NCBI RefSeq assembly: GCF_014596935.1
Contig: NZ_JACVXC010000006.1
Coordinates: 124,001 to 188,000, forward strand
DNA: 64,000 nt
Source: Aestuariibaculum suncheonense
Lineage (GTDB): Bacteria; Bacteroidota; Bacteroidia; Flavobacteriales; Flavobacteriaceae
Reading direction: 5' to 3'
Part shown: in pieces, positions 53,501 to 62,749 of the stretch
Layout of the letters: each line of letters starts with the position of its first letter
Position numbering within the stretch: position 1 is the first letter of the stretch
Translations under genes and position numbers: made by a program
The notes under the pieces: generated by a model
What the model was told of the DNA's origin: nothing
What the model saw: the letters and a program-made list of their open reading frames with translations, nothing else
Database searches by the model: none

Positions 53501-53651
53501 TGGAGCTATGACTTTTGGAGACATTAACGATAAGGAGAGCAAAGTTGCTAAACTTAAAGAAGATAACCGTATGTATCACTTATTAGAGCACGTAGGTACA
53601 AAACCAAACGTGATGTATCAAACTAAAGTGAGAAATACAACTGAAGCATAA
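50553..53651 (+). CDS. actB: Alternative complex III subunit ActB (molybdopterin-like plus Fe-S domains)
   Basis: 1032 residues. N-terminal region with a twin-arginine-type motif TTRRDFLKYVGFSTAAASLAAC (R52-R53; C71 could also act as a lipobox cysteine). Residues about 75-640 resemble a molybdopterin oxidoreductase domain that in ACIII has lost its cofactor. C-terminal Fe-S domain: CTGCGACVIAC, CQHCNHAPCETVC, CVGTRYCANNC and the CSMC...CSAAC groups, sufficient for four clusters. Passes electrons from quinol to ActA. 28 bp before actC. Family call is firm. Confidence 0.94.
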   Translation: MSSNKKYWKSVEELNGNSSIVETLKQNEFVSEIPTDEFLGDKNTLESSSTTRRDFLKYVGFSTAAASLAACEGPVVKSIPYVVQPEEIIPGVANYYATTIADGFDFASVLVKTREGRPIKIENNTLAATNGGANARVNASVLGLYDSLRVQGPKKDGNAISWGDFDADTTKKLNELKAANKKIVLLTQTFASPSTDKLIASFKETYGNVQHVVYDAVSESAALDAFQAKYGKRALAGYDFSKAMTIVSVGADFLGDWQGGGFDSGYAKNKVPNHGKMSRHIQFESNMSLTGANADKRVPLTPSQQKVALAKLYSYVVGGAVGGELPAHIDEAVQKAAAQLKKAGSNGVVVTGIQDVNAQTVVLEINEFLASKAFDAKVAIKTRQGNAKEVANLVADMKACKVAAIIMAGVNPLYTLPNAADFAEGLKKTELSVTFSMKEDETASETQYIAATPHYLESWGDVEIKDGHYALMQPTIRPLFDTRQFQEALLIWTSNSVAYNDYIKEVWNANILNGASFNQALHDGQFVTTTVIIETTVEASTENTEVEKPSNAAASALAASAKGSGLELALYTKVGMGDGQQANNPWLQEFPDPITRTSWDNYLTVSKADAEALGLMNKHVANGALNGSYAKVTVNGTSLVVPVLIQPGQAKGSVGLSFGYGKTKGIKEEMQTGVNAYTLYHNFSNVQNVTVEAAAGEHEFACVQLHNTLMGRGDIVKDTTLEIFNTKDKKYWNAIPVVSLNHEETPVTSPEVDLWDEFDRSIGHHFNLSIDLNACTGCGACVIACHAENNVPVVGKTEVRRSRDMHWLRIDRYYSSEESFAGDDEKKDNISGLGSSLSEFGEMEHASENPQVAFQPVMCQHCNHAPCETVCPVAATSHGRQGQNHMAYNRCVGTRYCANNCPYKVRRFNWFLYNGNDEFDYHMNDDLGRMVLNPDVVVRSRGVMEKCSMCIQMTQKTILDAKRDGRVIKDGEFQTACSAACSSGAMTFGDINDKESKVAKLKEDNRMYHLLEHVGTKPNVMYQTKVRNTTEA

Positions 53652-53679
53652 ATCTAATTAAAGAATCAATTATATAATT

Positions 53680-55128
53680 ATGGCGTCTCATTACGAAGCA
53701 CCTATTAGAAGACCCTTAGTTACAGGAGAGAAGTCTTACCACGACGTAACAGTCGATGTAGCAAAACCTGTTGAAGGAAAGGCAAACAAACAATGGTGGA
53801 TAGTTTTTGGTATTTCACTGGCAGCGTTTCTTTGGGGACTTGGATGTATCATTTATACCATATCTACAGGTATTGGAACTTGGGGTTTAAATAAAACCGT
53901 AGGTTGGGCCTGGGATATTACTAACTTCGTTTGGTGGGTTGGTATTGGTCATGCAGGAACACTTATTTCTGCAGTACTTTTATTATTCCGTCAAAAATGG
54001 AGAATGGCGATTAACCGTTCTGCGGAAGCGATGACTATCTTCTCGGTAGTGCAAGCAGGTTTATTCCCGATTATTCACATGGGTCGTCCATGGTTAGGAT
54101 ACTGGGTATTACCAATACCGAATCAATTTGGTTCGTTATGGGTAAACTTTAACTCGCCGTTATTGTGGGACGTATTTGCAATCTCTACGTATTTATCTGT
54201 ATCATTAGTATTCTGGTGGACAGGTTTATTACCAGATTTCGCGATGTTAAGAGATCGAGCTATTAAACCATTCCAAAAGAAAATATATTCATTATTAAGT
54301 TTTGGTTGGACAGGTCGTGCCAAAGACTGGCAACGTTTTGAAGAAGTATCTTTGGTACTTGCAGGTTTAGCAACTCCATTAGTACTTTCTGTACACACCA
54401 TTGTATCGTTTGACTTCGCTACGTCGGTAATTCCAGGATGGCATACAACAATCTTCCCTCCATACTTCGTTGCTGGAGCGGTATTCTCAGGATTCGCCAT
54501 GGTAAATACTTTACTTATCATTATGCGTAAAGTATGTAACTTAGAAGATTATATTACAGTACAGCACATCGAGTTAATGAACATTGTAATTATGATTACG
54601 GGTTCTATCGTAGGTGTGGCTTATATTACTGAGTTATTTATTGCTTGGTATTCAGGTGTAGAATATGAGCAGTATGCATTCTTAAACAGAGCAACAGGAC
54701 CTTACTGGTGGGCATACTGGATGATGATGACTTGTAATGTATTCTCTCCACAGTTCATGTGGTTCAAGAAGCTAAGAACAAGTATCATGTTCTCATTCTT
54801 TATCTCTATTGTGGTAAACATAGGAATGTGGTTCGAGCGTTTCGTAATTATCGTAACATCGTTACACCGTGATTACTTACCATCGTCTTGGACAATGTTC
54901 TCACCAACTTTTGTTGATATTGGAATCTTTGTTGGTACTATCGGATTCTTCTTTGTATTATTCTTATTATACTCTAGAACATTCCCGGTAATTGCACAGG
55001 CAGAGGTTAAGACGATCTTAAAATCATCTGGTGAGCGTTACAAGAAAATCAGAGAAGCAGGAGGAAGTTTAGTAGGAACAGGAGCAGATGAAAGAACTTC
55101 TGGAAACGTTAACAACACTAAAAACTAA
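53680..55128 (+). CDS. actC: Alternative complex III subunit ActC (NrfD-type)
   Basis: 482-residue integral membrane protein of the NrfD/PsrC family with about ten spans (examples: WWIVFGISLAAFLWGLGCIIY, WWVGIGHAGTLISAVLLLF, FVDIGIFVGTIGFFFVLFLLY). The quinol-binding subunit of ACIII, thought to form part of a proton-translocation path. Intact and of normal length; lies between actB (28 bp) and actD (9 bp). Charge-rich ends face the cytoplasm. Confidence 0.95.
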   Translation: MASHYEAPIRRPLVTGEKSYHDVTVDVAKPVEGKANKQWWIVFGISLAAFLWGLGCIIYTISTGIGTWGLNKTVGWAWDITNFVWWVGIGHAGTLISAVLLLFRQKWRMAINRSAEAMTIFSVVQAGLFPIIHMGRPWLGYWVLPIPNQFGSLWVNFNSPLLWDVFAISTYLSVSLVFWWTGLLPDFAMLRDRAIKPFQKKIYSLLSFGWTGRAKDWQRFEEVSLVLAGLATPLVLSVHTIVSFDFATSVIPGWHTTIFPPYFVAGAVFSGFAMVNTLLIIMRKVCNLEDYITVQHIELMNIVIMITGSIVGVAYITELFIAWYSGVEYEQYAFLNRATGPYWWAYWMMMTCNVFSPQFMWFKKLRTSIMFSFFISIVVNIGMWFERFVIIVTSLHRDYLPSSWTMFSPTFVDIGIFVGTIGFFFVLFLLYSRTFPVIAQAEVKTILKSSGERYKKIREAGGSLVGTGADERTSGNVNNTKN

Positions 55129-55137
55129 GCGTAAACA

Positions 55138-55668
55138 ATGGAAGCATCTAAAGTAATTCACGCTATTTATAACGATGACGATGTGTTAATGTCAGCCGTT
55201 AAAAAGGTTAAGGCAGCAAAATACCACATTGATGAAGTATACACCCCGTTTCCAGTGCACGGGCTAGACAAAGCTATGGGATTAGCACCTACACGTATTG
55301 CTATTGCAGCATTCTTATACGGTTTGGTAGGTTTAACAGTGGCAACAGTAATGATGAACTTTATTATGATTGAAGACTGGCCACAAAACATTGGTGGTAA
55401 ACCAAGTTTTAGTTATTTAGAAAACATGCCGGCTTTCGTGCCAATTATGTTCGAGCTTACCGTATTTTTCGCGGCTCACTTAATGGTAATTACCTTTTAC
55501 TTACGCAGTAGAATGTGGCCATTTAAAAATGCTGAAAACCCAGATCCAAGAACTACAGACGACCATTTCTTAATGGAAATATCTGTTCATGGTAATGAAG
55601 AAGCCTTACAAAGCTTACTAAGTGAAACTGGAGCAGTTGAAATTAATTTAATTGATAAAGCGCATTAA
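55138..55668 (+). CDS. actD: Alternative complex III subunit ActD (DUF3341)
   Basis: 176 residues with two hydrophobic spans (about 57-82 and 100-121) separated by a loop, and charged ends. DUF3341 proteins occur only beside ActC/ActE in ACIII loci, so the family is identified from motif pattern and place. It is 9 bp after actC; the stop at 55668 is 7 bp before the actE start I chose. Confidence 0.93.
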   Translation: MEASKVIHAIYNDDDVLMSAVKKVKAAKYHIDEVYTPFPVHGLDKAMGLAPTRIAIAAFLYGLVGLTVATVMMNFIMIEDWPQNIGGKPSFSYLENMPAFVPIMFELTVFFAAHLMVITFYLRSRMWPFKNAENPDPRTTDDHFLMEISVHGNEEALQSLLSETGAVEINLIDKAH

Positions 55669-55675
55669 TATAGAG

Positions 55676-56224
55676 ATGAAGAGCTTAATTAAAATATTAG
55701 CAATAGCAGTTGTTTTAGTAGCCGTATCATGTAAAAAGGATACAGCTCCAAACTATCAATTCATGCCAAACATGTACGAGTCTGTAGGCTATGAAACGTA
55801 TAGCGAATCAACTGCATTTAGAAACGGAGTAGAAGCACAATTACCAGCAGAAGGATCGGTAGCCAGAGGATTTATTCCTTTTGATATTGAAAATACAACT
55901 GAAGGTTACGAATTAGCTAAAGCGACTTTAACAAGTCCGTTAGATTCTACTCAAGTAGATTTAGAAAGAGGAAAAGCGCTTTACGATATTTACTGTGGTA
56001 TTTGTCATGGTAACAAAGGTGACGGTCAAGGTAACCTGGTAAAACGTGAAAAGATATTAGGTATACCAAACTACGCCGACAGAGAAATTACTGAAGGAAG
56101 TACCTACCACACCATTTATTACGGAAAAAATGCAATGGGTTCTTACGCTAATCAGATTAATGAAGAAGAGCGTTGGCAAGTAGTTTCATACGTGTTAAAA
56201 TTAAGAGCTGATTTAGTAAAGTAA
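55676..56224 (+). CDS. actE: Alternative complex III subunit ActE (monohaem cytochrome c lipoprotein)
   Basis: 182 residues from ATG 55676; the earlier in-frame ATG at 55652 is inside actD and would spoil the signal. MKSLIKILAIAVVLVAVSC is a lipoprotein signal with C19 at the lipobox. One haem motif CGICH (in DIYCGICHGNKGDGQG), with a methionine ligand near the end (NAMGSYANQ). Attached to the outer face of ACIII by its lipid, receiving electrons from the complex. 20 bp before actF. Confidence 0.92.
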   Translation: MKSLIKILAIAVVLVAVSCKKDTAPNYQFMPNMYESVGYETYSESTAFRNGVEAQLPAEGSVARGFIPFDIENTTEGYELAKATLTSPLDSTQVDLERGKALYDIYCGICHGNKGDGQGNLVKREKILGIPNYADREITEGSTYHTIYYGKNAMGSYANQINEEERWQVVSYVLKLRADLVK

Positions 56225-56244
56225 GAAGATAAGATTATATAGAT

Positions 56245-57606
56245 ATGTACACATTTTCAAATAAATTAAAGACATTTTCTATCATTCTAATGGTTTTAGG
56301 ATTGTTAGGTGTTGGATATGGTTTTATGACATCTCATAAATCTTTAGACGAAGTAAAAACTATGCTTGCTGAAGAGGCATCACATCACGGTGGTGGTCAT
56401 GGAGAGGAAACTGCACACGCAGTTGCTGATGCTCATGACACACACGGAGAAGTTGCACATGGTGAAGTTACTCACGCTGAAGATGCGCACCATGGTGACG
56501 CTCATGCAGAACACGTGCAACATCAAATAGCAAACCGTCCTTGGTCTGCGCTATACGTAGCAGCATTCTTCTTTATGATGATTGGTTTAGGGGTTTTGGC
56601 ATTCTACGCGGTTCAAATTGCATCGCAAGCAGGATGGTCTCCAGTATTATTTAGAGTTATGGAAGCGATTACCGCTTACGTATTACCAGGGGCTTTAATT
56701 GTGTTAGCTATTGCTATTGCATCAGGAACGATTGGGCACTATAACTTATTCATATGGATGAATCCGGAGGTTGTTGCTGAAGATGCATTAATTCAAGGAA
56801 AATCAGGTTGGTTAAATTTACCAATGTTTGCTGTTAGAGGTTTAGTATTTATTGCGGGATGGGCTTTATACCGTCACTTCGCGCGTAAATTCTCTATCGC
56901 TCAGGATAACGCGAAATACAATACAAACTTTAAGAAATCATTCCGTATTGCTGCGGCATTCTTAGTATTCTTTATTTATTCAGAATCTATGATGTCATGG
57001 GATTGGGTAATGAGTGTAGATCCTCACTGGTTCTCTACATTATTCGGATGGTATGTATTTGCAAGTATGTTTGTAAGTGGAATTACCGTTATCGCTTTAA
57101 TGAGCATCTACTTAAAATCTAAAGGCTATTTAGAATTTGTAAACGAAAACCATTTACATGATGTGGCCAAGTTTATGTTCGCAATTAGTATTTTCTGGAC
57201 GTACCTATGGTTTTCACAATTCATGTTAATTTGGTACTCGAACATTCCGGAAGAGGTAACTTATTTCATCACTCGAATCAACGATTATAAATTACCATTC
57301 TTTGGTATGGTAGCGCTTAACTTTGTATTCCCATTATTATTATTAATGAATGCAGACTTTAAACGTGTACCATGGTTTGTGGTAATGACAGGTATTGTAA
57401 TTTTATTTGGTCACTACATTGACATCTTTAATATGATTATGCCTGCTACTGTTGGAGACAGATGGTTTATTGGAATACCGGAAATCGGTTCAATATTATT
57501 ATTTGCTGGATTATTCATATTTGTTGTATTTACTGCGTTAACAAAAGCGCCGTTATTAGCAAAAGGATATCCTTTAATCAAAGAAAGCGAAGATTTCCAT
57601 TATTAA
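56245..57606 (+). CDS. actF: Alternative complex III subunit ActF (NrfD-like, His-rich insert)
   Basis: 453 residues with about ten membrane spans and a His/Ala/Glu-rich loop at about 45-95 (repeated HGE/HAD units). Second NrfD-like subunit of ACIII, paired with ActC. Ends 30 bp before coxB, which places the oxidase in the same transcript. The His-rich loop could bind metal, by composition only. Confidence 0.93.
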   Translation: MYTFSNKLKTFSIILMVLGLLGVGYGFMTSHKSLDEVKTMLAEEASHHGGGHGEETAHAVADAHDTHGEVAHGEVTHAEDAHHGDAHAEHVQHQIANRPWSALYVAAFFFMMIGLGVLAFYAVQIASQAGWSPVLFRVMEAITAYVLPGALIVLAIAIASGTIGHYNLFIWMNPEVVAEDALIQGKSGWLNLPMFAVRGLVFIAGWALYRHFARKFSIAQDNAKYNTNFKKSFRIAAAFLVFFIYSESMMSWDWVMSVDPHWFSTLFGWYVFASMFVSGITVIALMSIYLKSKGYLEFVNENHLHDVAKFMFAISIFWTYLWFSQFMLIWYSNIPEEVTYFITRINDYKLPFFGMVALNFVFPLLLLMNADFKRVPWFVVMTGIVILFGHYIDIFNMIMPATVGDRWFIGIPEIGSILLFAGLFIFVVFTALTKAPLLAKGYPLIKESEDFHY

Positions 57607-57636
57607 TTAAGATATAAATAAAGACGAACGATAACA

Positions 57637-58701
57637 ATGACTGCTTTATTAACAATTACAGTTTTAGTATTTATTTTAGTTGCCATCTGGCAAATGGTAA
57701 AGATTTTCGATTTAGCACAAGCTAAATCGGAATGCGACCAGGTAGCCACCGATAAAGACAACAAAATAAATGCATATTTAATGATGGGCTTCTTAGCCTT
57801 CATTTATATCATTACCATTGTATGTATAGTTAAGTGGGGAGATTTACCTTTACTGTCTAACTCTGCATCAGCACATGGTCCTACAATCGATAACTTAATG
57901 GCCATTTCATTAGTTATCATCTTTTTTGTTCAAACAGTGACTCAGTTCTTATTACACTACTTCGCATTTAAATACAAAGGTGAAAAGGGTAAAAAAGCAT
58001 TATTCTTTGCAGATAACAACAAGCTAGAGGCTATTTGGACAATCATTCCTGTAATTGTATTAGCAGGTTTAATCATCTACGGATTGAACACTTGGGTAAA
58101 CATCATGGGTGTTGACGAGAGTGACGACCCAATGGTAGTTGAATTATATGCACAGCAGTTTAACTGGACAGCACGTTACGCTGGTCAGGATAACACTTTA
58201 GGAAAGTCGAATGTACGTTTAATTGATATCGATAGAGCTAATATTTTAGGTTTAGATGAAGCTGATCCTAATGCTCAAGATGATATTATTGTAAAAGAAT
58301 TACACTTACCAGTTGGAAAACCGGTATTATTTAAAATGCGTTCACAAGACGTATTACACTCGGCTTACATGCCACACTTTAGAGCACAAATGAACTGTGT
58401 TCCTGGTATGATTACGCAGTTTGGATTTACTCCAACTGTAACAAGTGAGGAAATGAGACAAAACCCTGATATGGTTGAAAAGGTTGCAAACATCAACAAA
58501 ATCAGAGTAGAAAAAAGTGAAGCATTAGTTGCTAAAGGAGAGGATGCTTTAGATCGCTACGAATTTGATTACTTATTAATCTGTAATAAAATTTGTGGTA
58601 AATCTCACTACAATATGCAAATGAAAATTGTTGTAGAAACTCAAGAAGAGTTTGACGCATGGATTAAAGAGCAAAAGGAATTTAAAAACTCTCTTAACTA
58701 A
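57637..58701 (+). CDS. coxB: Cytochrome c oxidase subunit II
   Basis: 354 residues, two-span type: spans at about 2-20, about 48-66 and further to about 150, then a periplasmic cupredoxin domain with the CuA site (VLHSAYMPHFRAQMN; CNKICGKSHYNMQM, giving two cysteines, two histidines, methionine and acidic ligand). No haem c fused, so it takes electrons from a separate cytochrome or from the ACIII complex. 37 bp before coxA. Confidence 0.95.
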   Translation: MTALLTITVLVFILVAIWQMVKIFDLAQAKSECDQVATDKDNKINAYLMMGFLAFIYIITIVCIVKWGDLPLLSNSASAHGPTIDNLMAISLVIIFFVQTVTQFLLHYFAFKYKGEKGKKALFFADNNKLEAIWTIIPVIVLAGLIIYGLNTWVNIMGVDESDDPMVVELYAQQFNWTARYAGQDNTLGKSNVRLIDIDRANILGLDEADPNAQDDIIVKELHLPVGKPVLFKMRSQDVLHSAYMPHFRAQMNCVPGMITQFGFTPTVTSEEMRQNPDMVEKVANINKIRVEKSEALVAKGEDALDRYEFDYLLICNKICGKSHYNMQMKIVVETQEEFDAWIKEQKEFKNSLN

Positions 58702-58738
58702 CAACCAATTAATAAAAAGATAAATACGATATAAGATT

Positions 58739-60529
58739 ATGTCAGCACACGCAGATACTCACGCTCACGACGACCACGGACATCATCATAAAGAGACCTT
58801 CATGACGAAGTACATCTTTAGTATGGACCATAAGATGATTGCTAAGCAGTACCTTATTACTGGTACCATCATGGGAGTTATTGGGATTTTAATGTCTATG
58901 ATGTTCCGTATGCAGATTGCATGGCCTGAAGAGCCAAACGTATTGTTTGAAGCTTTATTAGGTAAATGGGCTCCTGAAGGTGTAATGGATGCCGATATTT
59001 ATTTAGCATTAGTTACTATTCACGGTACCATCATGGTATTCTTTGTATTAACAGCAGGATTAAGTGGTACGTTCAGTAACTTATTAATCCCGTTGCAAAT
59101 TGGTGCTCGTGATATGGCATCAGGATTCTTAAACATGGTGTCATACTGGTTATTTTTCTTATCTAGTATCATCATGGTTATTTCTTTATTTGTTGAAGCC
59201 GGACCAGCTGCTGCAGGTTGGACTATTTACCCTCCATTAAGTGCTTTACCAATGGCTCAAGGTGGTTCTGGTATGGGTATGACCTTATGGTTAGTAGCCA
59301 TGGCTATCTTTATTGCTTCTTCATTATTAGGATCACTAAACTATGTGGTTACGGTACTTAACTTACGTACAAAAGGTATGACCATGACAAGATTGCCATT
59401 AACTATTTGGGCATTCTTTATTACAGCTGTAATTGGTATCGTGTCATTCCCGGTATTATTATCTGCTGCACTGTTATTAATCATGGATAGAAGTTTTGGT
59501 ACATCATTCTTCTTATCAGATATTTTCATTCAAGGTGAAGTATTACACTACCACGGTGGTTCACCAGTATTGTTCGAGCACTTATTCTGGTTCTTAGGTC
59601 ACCCAGAGGTATATATCGTTATTTTACCGGCGATGGGTCTTGTGTCAGAGATTATGGCATCAAACTCGCGTAAACCAATTTTCGGTTACCGTGCGATGAT
59701 TGCGTCTATATTAGCAATTGCATTCTTATCTACGATTGTATGGGGTCACCACATGTTCGTATCAGGTATGAATCCATTCTTAGGTTCTGTGTTTACATTC
59801 ACAACCTTATTAATCGCCATTCCATCAGCAGTAAAAGCTTTTAACTGGATTACAACGATTTGGAAAGGTAACTTACAAATGAACCCAGCTATGTTATTCT
59901 CTATCGGTTTCGTTTCTACGTTCATTACCGGAGGTTTAACAGGTATTATTTTAGGAGATTCTGCATTAGATATTAACGTTCACGATACATATTTCGTAGT
60001 TGCTCACTTCCACTTAGTAATGGGTATTTCTGCTCTTTACGGTATGTTTGCTGGTATTTACCACTGGTATCCTAAAATGTTCGGACGTATGTTAAATAAA
60101 AACTTAGGATACATTCACTTCTGGATTACTGCAGTATGTGCTTACGGTGTATTCTTCCCGATGCACTTCATCGGAATGGCTGGTTTACCGCGTCGTTACT
60201 ACACGAATAGTAACTTCCCATTATTCGACGATTTAGCAAACGTAAATGTTATCATCACCGTATTCGCTTTAGTAGGTGGTGTTGTACAGATAGCTTACTT
60301 ATGGAACTTCTTCTATAGCATTTTCTATGGAAAGAAAGCAACTCAAAACCCTTGGAAATCGACTACTTTAGAGTGGACAACTCCGGTAGAACACATCCAC
60401 GGAAACTGGCCAGGAGAGATCCCTCACGTATACCGTTGGGCTTACGATTACAGTAAACCAGGTCACGATGTTGATTTCGTTCCGCAAAACGTTCCGCTAA
60501 AGGATGGTGAAGAAGAACTTCAACACTAG
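58739..60529 (+). CDS. coxA: Cytochrome c oxidase subunit I
   Basis: 596 residues, twelve spans. Haem/CuB ligands seen: WFLGHPEVYI with the His-Tyr cross-link pair, HHMF in the VWGHHMFVSGM segment and HDTYFVVAHFHLVMG. His-rich N-terminus MSAHADTHAHDDHGHHHK. Terminal oxidase reducing O2 and pumping protons. Subunit III and assembly genes are not in the window. A terminator follows. Confidence 0.96.
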   Translation: MSAHADTHAHDDHGHHHKETFMTKYIFSMDHKMIAKQYLITGTIMGVIGILMSMMFRMQIAWPEEPNVLFEALLGKWAPEGVMDADIYLALVTIHGTIMVFFVLTAGLSGTFSNLLIPLQIGARDMASGFLNMVSYWLFFLSSIIMVISLFVEAGPAAAGWTIYPPLSALPMAQGGSGMGMTLWLVAMAIFIASSLLGSLNYVVTVLNLRTKGMTMTRLPLTIWAFFITAVIGIVSFPVLLSAALLLIMDRSFGTSFFLSDIFIQGEVLHYHGGSPVLFEHLFWFLGHPEVYIVILPAMGLVSEIMASNSRKPIFGYRAMIASILAIAFLSTIVWGHHMFVSGMNPFLGSVFTFTTLLIAIPSAVKAFNWITTIWKGNLQMNPAMLFSIGFVSTFITGGLTGIILGDSALDINVHDTYFVVAHFHLVMGISALYGMFAGIYHWYPKMFGRMLNKNLGYIHFWITAVCAYGVFFPMHFIGMAGLPRRYYTNSNFPLFDDLANVNVIITVFALVGGVVQIAYLWNFFYSIFYGKKATQNPWKSTTLEWTTPVEHIHGNWPGEIPHVYRWAYDYSKPGHDVDFVPQNVPLKDGEEELQH

Positions 60530-60548
60530 ACAAACAATATTAAAATAC

Positions 60549-60586
60549 CAAAAAGGCCTTTCTAAATTTTAGAAAGGCTTTTTCTT
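60549..60586 (+). terminator. Intrinsic terminator of the act-cox cluster
   Basis: GCCTTTCT pairs with AGAAAGGC around AAATTTT, flanked by A and T runs (TTTTTC). Starts 19 bases after the coxA stop. Confidence 0.9.
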
Positions 60587-60591
60587 TATAT

Positions 60592-60623
60592 TTGCTTATG
60601 CCGAATAGCTTTCGGTATCTTTG
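60592..60623 (+). promoter_or_regulatory. Promoter of ruvB
   Basis: TTG (60592-60594), 21 bases, TATCTTTG (60616-60623). Start near 60630, so the leader is about 12 bases and the ATG at 60642 is favoured over the in-frame TTG at 60621. Confidence 0.8.
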
Positions 60624-60641
60624 CAGTACAGATTGAACACC

Positions 60642-61667
60642 ATGAACGAAAACTTAGATCCCACAAACGAGCATTTCTCGCCTGAAGAAATGGATGTTGA
60701 AAAAAAGTTAAGACCCCTTAGTTTTAATGACTTTGCAGGTCAGGATCAGGTATTGGAAAATCTACAGGTTTTTGTTCAGGCGGCTAACATGCGTGATGAG
60801 GCTCTAGATCACACATTGTTTCATGGGCCTCCGGGATTGGGTAAGACCACTTTGGCACATATTCTGGCTAATGAGCTTAATGTTGGTATTAAAGTCACCT
60901 CGGGTCCTGTATTAGACAAACCAGGCGATTTGGCCGGATTGTTAACTAATCTTGATGAGCGTGATGTTTTGTTTATAGATGAGATTCATCGTTTAAGTCC
61001 GATTGTAGAGGAGTATTTATACTCCGCGATGGAGGATTATAAGATTGACATCATGATTGAATCAGGCCCAAATGCGAGAACTGTGCAAATTAATTTGAAC
61101 CCGTTTACTTTAGTAGGGGCAACCACGCGTTCAGGGTTATTAACATCACCAATGCGCGCCCGTTTCGGTATTCAAAGTCGATTACAGTATTATAACACCG
61201 AATTATTATCTACGATTATCGAGCGTAGTGCATCCATTTTGAATGTGCCAATATCTATGGAGGCGGCTATTGAAATTGCCGGTCGTAGTCGTGGTACACC
61301 GCGTATTGCTAATGCTCTATTACGCCGTGTACGAGATTTTGCTCAGATAAAAGGAAATGGCCGTATCGATATTAAAATAGCCAAATTTGCACTTCAAGCA
61401 TTGAATGTCGATGCGCATGGCTTAGACGAAATGGACAATAAAATTCTAACGACCATTATCGATAAGTTTAAAGGAGGGCCTGTTGGAATAACGACTTTGG
61501 CAACTGCTGTAAGTGAAAGTGCAGAAACCATTGAAGAGGTTTACGAACCGTTTTTAATACAGCAAGGGTTTATTATGCGTACGCCTCGTGGACGAGAAGT
61601 AACCGAGCAAGCCTACAAACATTTAGGTCGTGTTCGAGGATCAGTTCAAGGAGGATTATTCGAATAG
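60642..61667 (+). CDS. ruvB: Holliday junction branch migration ATPase RuvB
   Basis: 341 residues from ATG 60642 ([11 protein letters not shown]). Walker [14 protein letters not shown], Walker [10 protein letters not shown], sensor [10 protein letters not shown], sensor II region [17 protein letters not shown]-terminal winged helix about 260-341. AAA+ motor for branch migration with RuvA. The start was set by a promoter whose -7 box overlaps any earlier start. Next gene follows after 38 bp with a terminator-like hairpin between. Confidence 0.96.
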   Translation: MNENLDPTNEHFSPEEMDVEKKLRPLSFNDFAGQDQVLENLQVFVQAANMRDEALDHTLFHGPPGLGKTTLAHILANELNVGIKVTSGPVLDKPGDLAGLLTNLDERDVLFIDEIHRLSPIVEEYLYSAMEDYKIDIMIESGPNARTVQINLNPFTLVGATTRSGLLTSPMRARFGIQSRLQYYNTELLSTIIERSASILNVPISMEAAIEIAGRSRGTPRIANALLRRVRDFAQIKGNGRIDIKIAKFALQALNVDAHGLDEMDNKILTTIIDKFKGGPVGITTLATAVSESAETIEEVYEPFLIQQGFIMRTPRGREVTEQAYKHLGRVRGSVQGGLFE

Positions 61668-61669
61668 TA

Positions 61670-61702
61670 TATGTCATCCTGAACTGGTTTCAGGATTTTT
61701 TA
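61670..61702 (+). terminator. Terminator-like hairpin and REP-like repeat between ruvB and queG
   Basis: ATCCTGAA (61676-61683) pairs with TTCAGGAT (61689-61696) around CTGGT, followed by six T. The string GTCATCCTGAA at 61673-61683 is the familiar start of a repeat common in intergenic regions of this group of bacteria (general knowledge). The next gene starts only ten bases later, so read-through is probably partial. Confidence 0.65.
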
Positions 61703-61705
61703 CAA

Positions 61706-62629
61706 ATGAGTTCTAAAATCAAACATACACAATTGATTAAAACCGAAGCCAAACGCCTCGGTTTTTTGACTTGTGGCATTAGTCAAGCGGGATTTTTAGA
61801 AGCTGAAGCGCCTCGTTTAGAACGTTGGTTGAAGAAACAGATGCATGGCGAAATGCATTATATGGAAAATCATTTCGATAAGCGTTTAGATCCAACGAAA
61901 CTAGTGGAAGGTTCAAAAAGTGTCATTTCTTTACTGTTAAATTATTATCCTAATGAGAGTCAGAAGGATGCTCAAGCTCCTAAGATTAGTAAATATGCTT
62001 ATGGAACGGATTATCATTTTGTGATAAAGGATAAACTCAAAGATTTGTTGAATTTCATTCATGAAGAAATAGGAGAAGTTCATGGTCGTGCTTTCGTTGA
62101 TTCCGCGCCGGTTTTAGATAAAGCTTGGGCAACAAAAAGTGGCTTGGGTTGGATTGGTAAGAACAGTAATTTATTAACACAGCAAGTGGGATCGTTTTAT
62201 TTTATTGCCGAATTAATTGTCGATTTGGAGTTGGAATATGACTTACCCACAACCGACCATTGTGGAACCTGCACGAAATGTATTGATGCTTGCCCCACAC
62301 AAGCGATTACCGAACCATATGTAGTAGACGGCAGTAAGTGTATTTCGTATTTTACCATTGAATTAAAAGACAATATTCCAAGCGAATTTAAAGGGCAGTT
62401 TGATAATTGGATGTTTGGTTGCGATGTTTGTCAGGATGTGTGTCCATGGAATCGATTTTCAAAAGCGCATTCAGAACCTTTATTTAATCCGCATCCGGAA
62501 TTATTATCGATGACTAAACAAGACTGGGAAGAGATTACTCAGGATGTTTTCAGTAAAATATTTAAAAAATCGGCAGTTAAACGCACTAAATTTTCTGGTT
62601 TAAAACGAAATATAGATTTTTTAAAGTAG
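61706..62629 (+). CDS. queG: Epoxyqueuosine reductase
   Basis: 307 residues. N-terminal cobalamin-binding fold ([49 protein letters not shown]) followed by two 4Fe-4S sets, [12 protein letters not shown] and [10 protein letters not shown], and a C-terminal extension. Last step of queuosine formation at position 34 of tRNAs. Shorter than some family members because the HEAT-repeat C-terminal domain is absent (about 310 versus about 380), as usual here. Confidence 0.93.
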   Translation: MSSKIKHTQLIKTEAKRLGFLTCGISQAGFLEAEAPRLERWLKKQMHGEMHYMENHFDKRLDPTKLVEGSKSVISLLLNYYPNESQKDAQAPKISKYAYGTDYHFVIKDKLKDLLNFIHEEIGEVHGRAFVDSAPVLDKAWATKSGLGWIGKNSNLLTQQVGSFYFIAELIVDLELEYDLPTTDHCGTCTKCIDACPTQAITEPYVVDGSKCISYFTIELKDNIPSEFKGQFDNWMFGCDVCQDVCPWNRFSKAHSEPLFNPHPELLSMTKQDWEEITQDVFSKIFKKSAVKRTKFSGLKRNIDFLK

Positions 62630-62718
62630 AGCAATAAGCATCAATATTCTATGTCTTTCAGCTAAAAAAGTACCATTAAAAACTTAAAAGATTAAGGCCT
62701 TACCTAATATACTATTAC

Positions 62719-62726
62719 TATCTTTG
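62719..62726 (+). promoter_or_regulatory. -7 box before the malic enzyme gene
   Basis: TATCTTTG matches the consensus, 24 bases before the ATG. No TTG is at the usual upstream distance. Confidence 0.45.
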
Positions 62727-62749
62727 CTTTGAAGTTAACTTATTAATTT

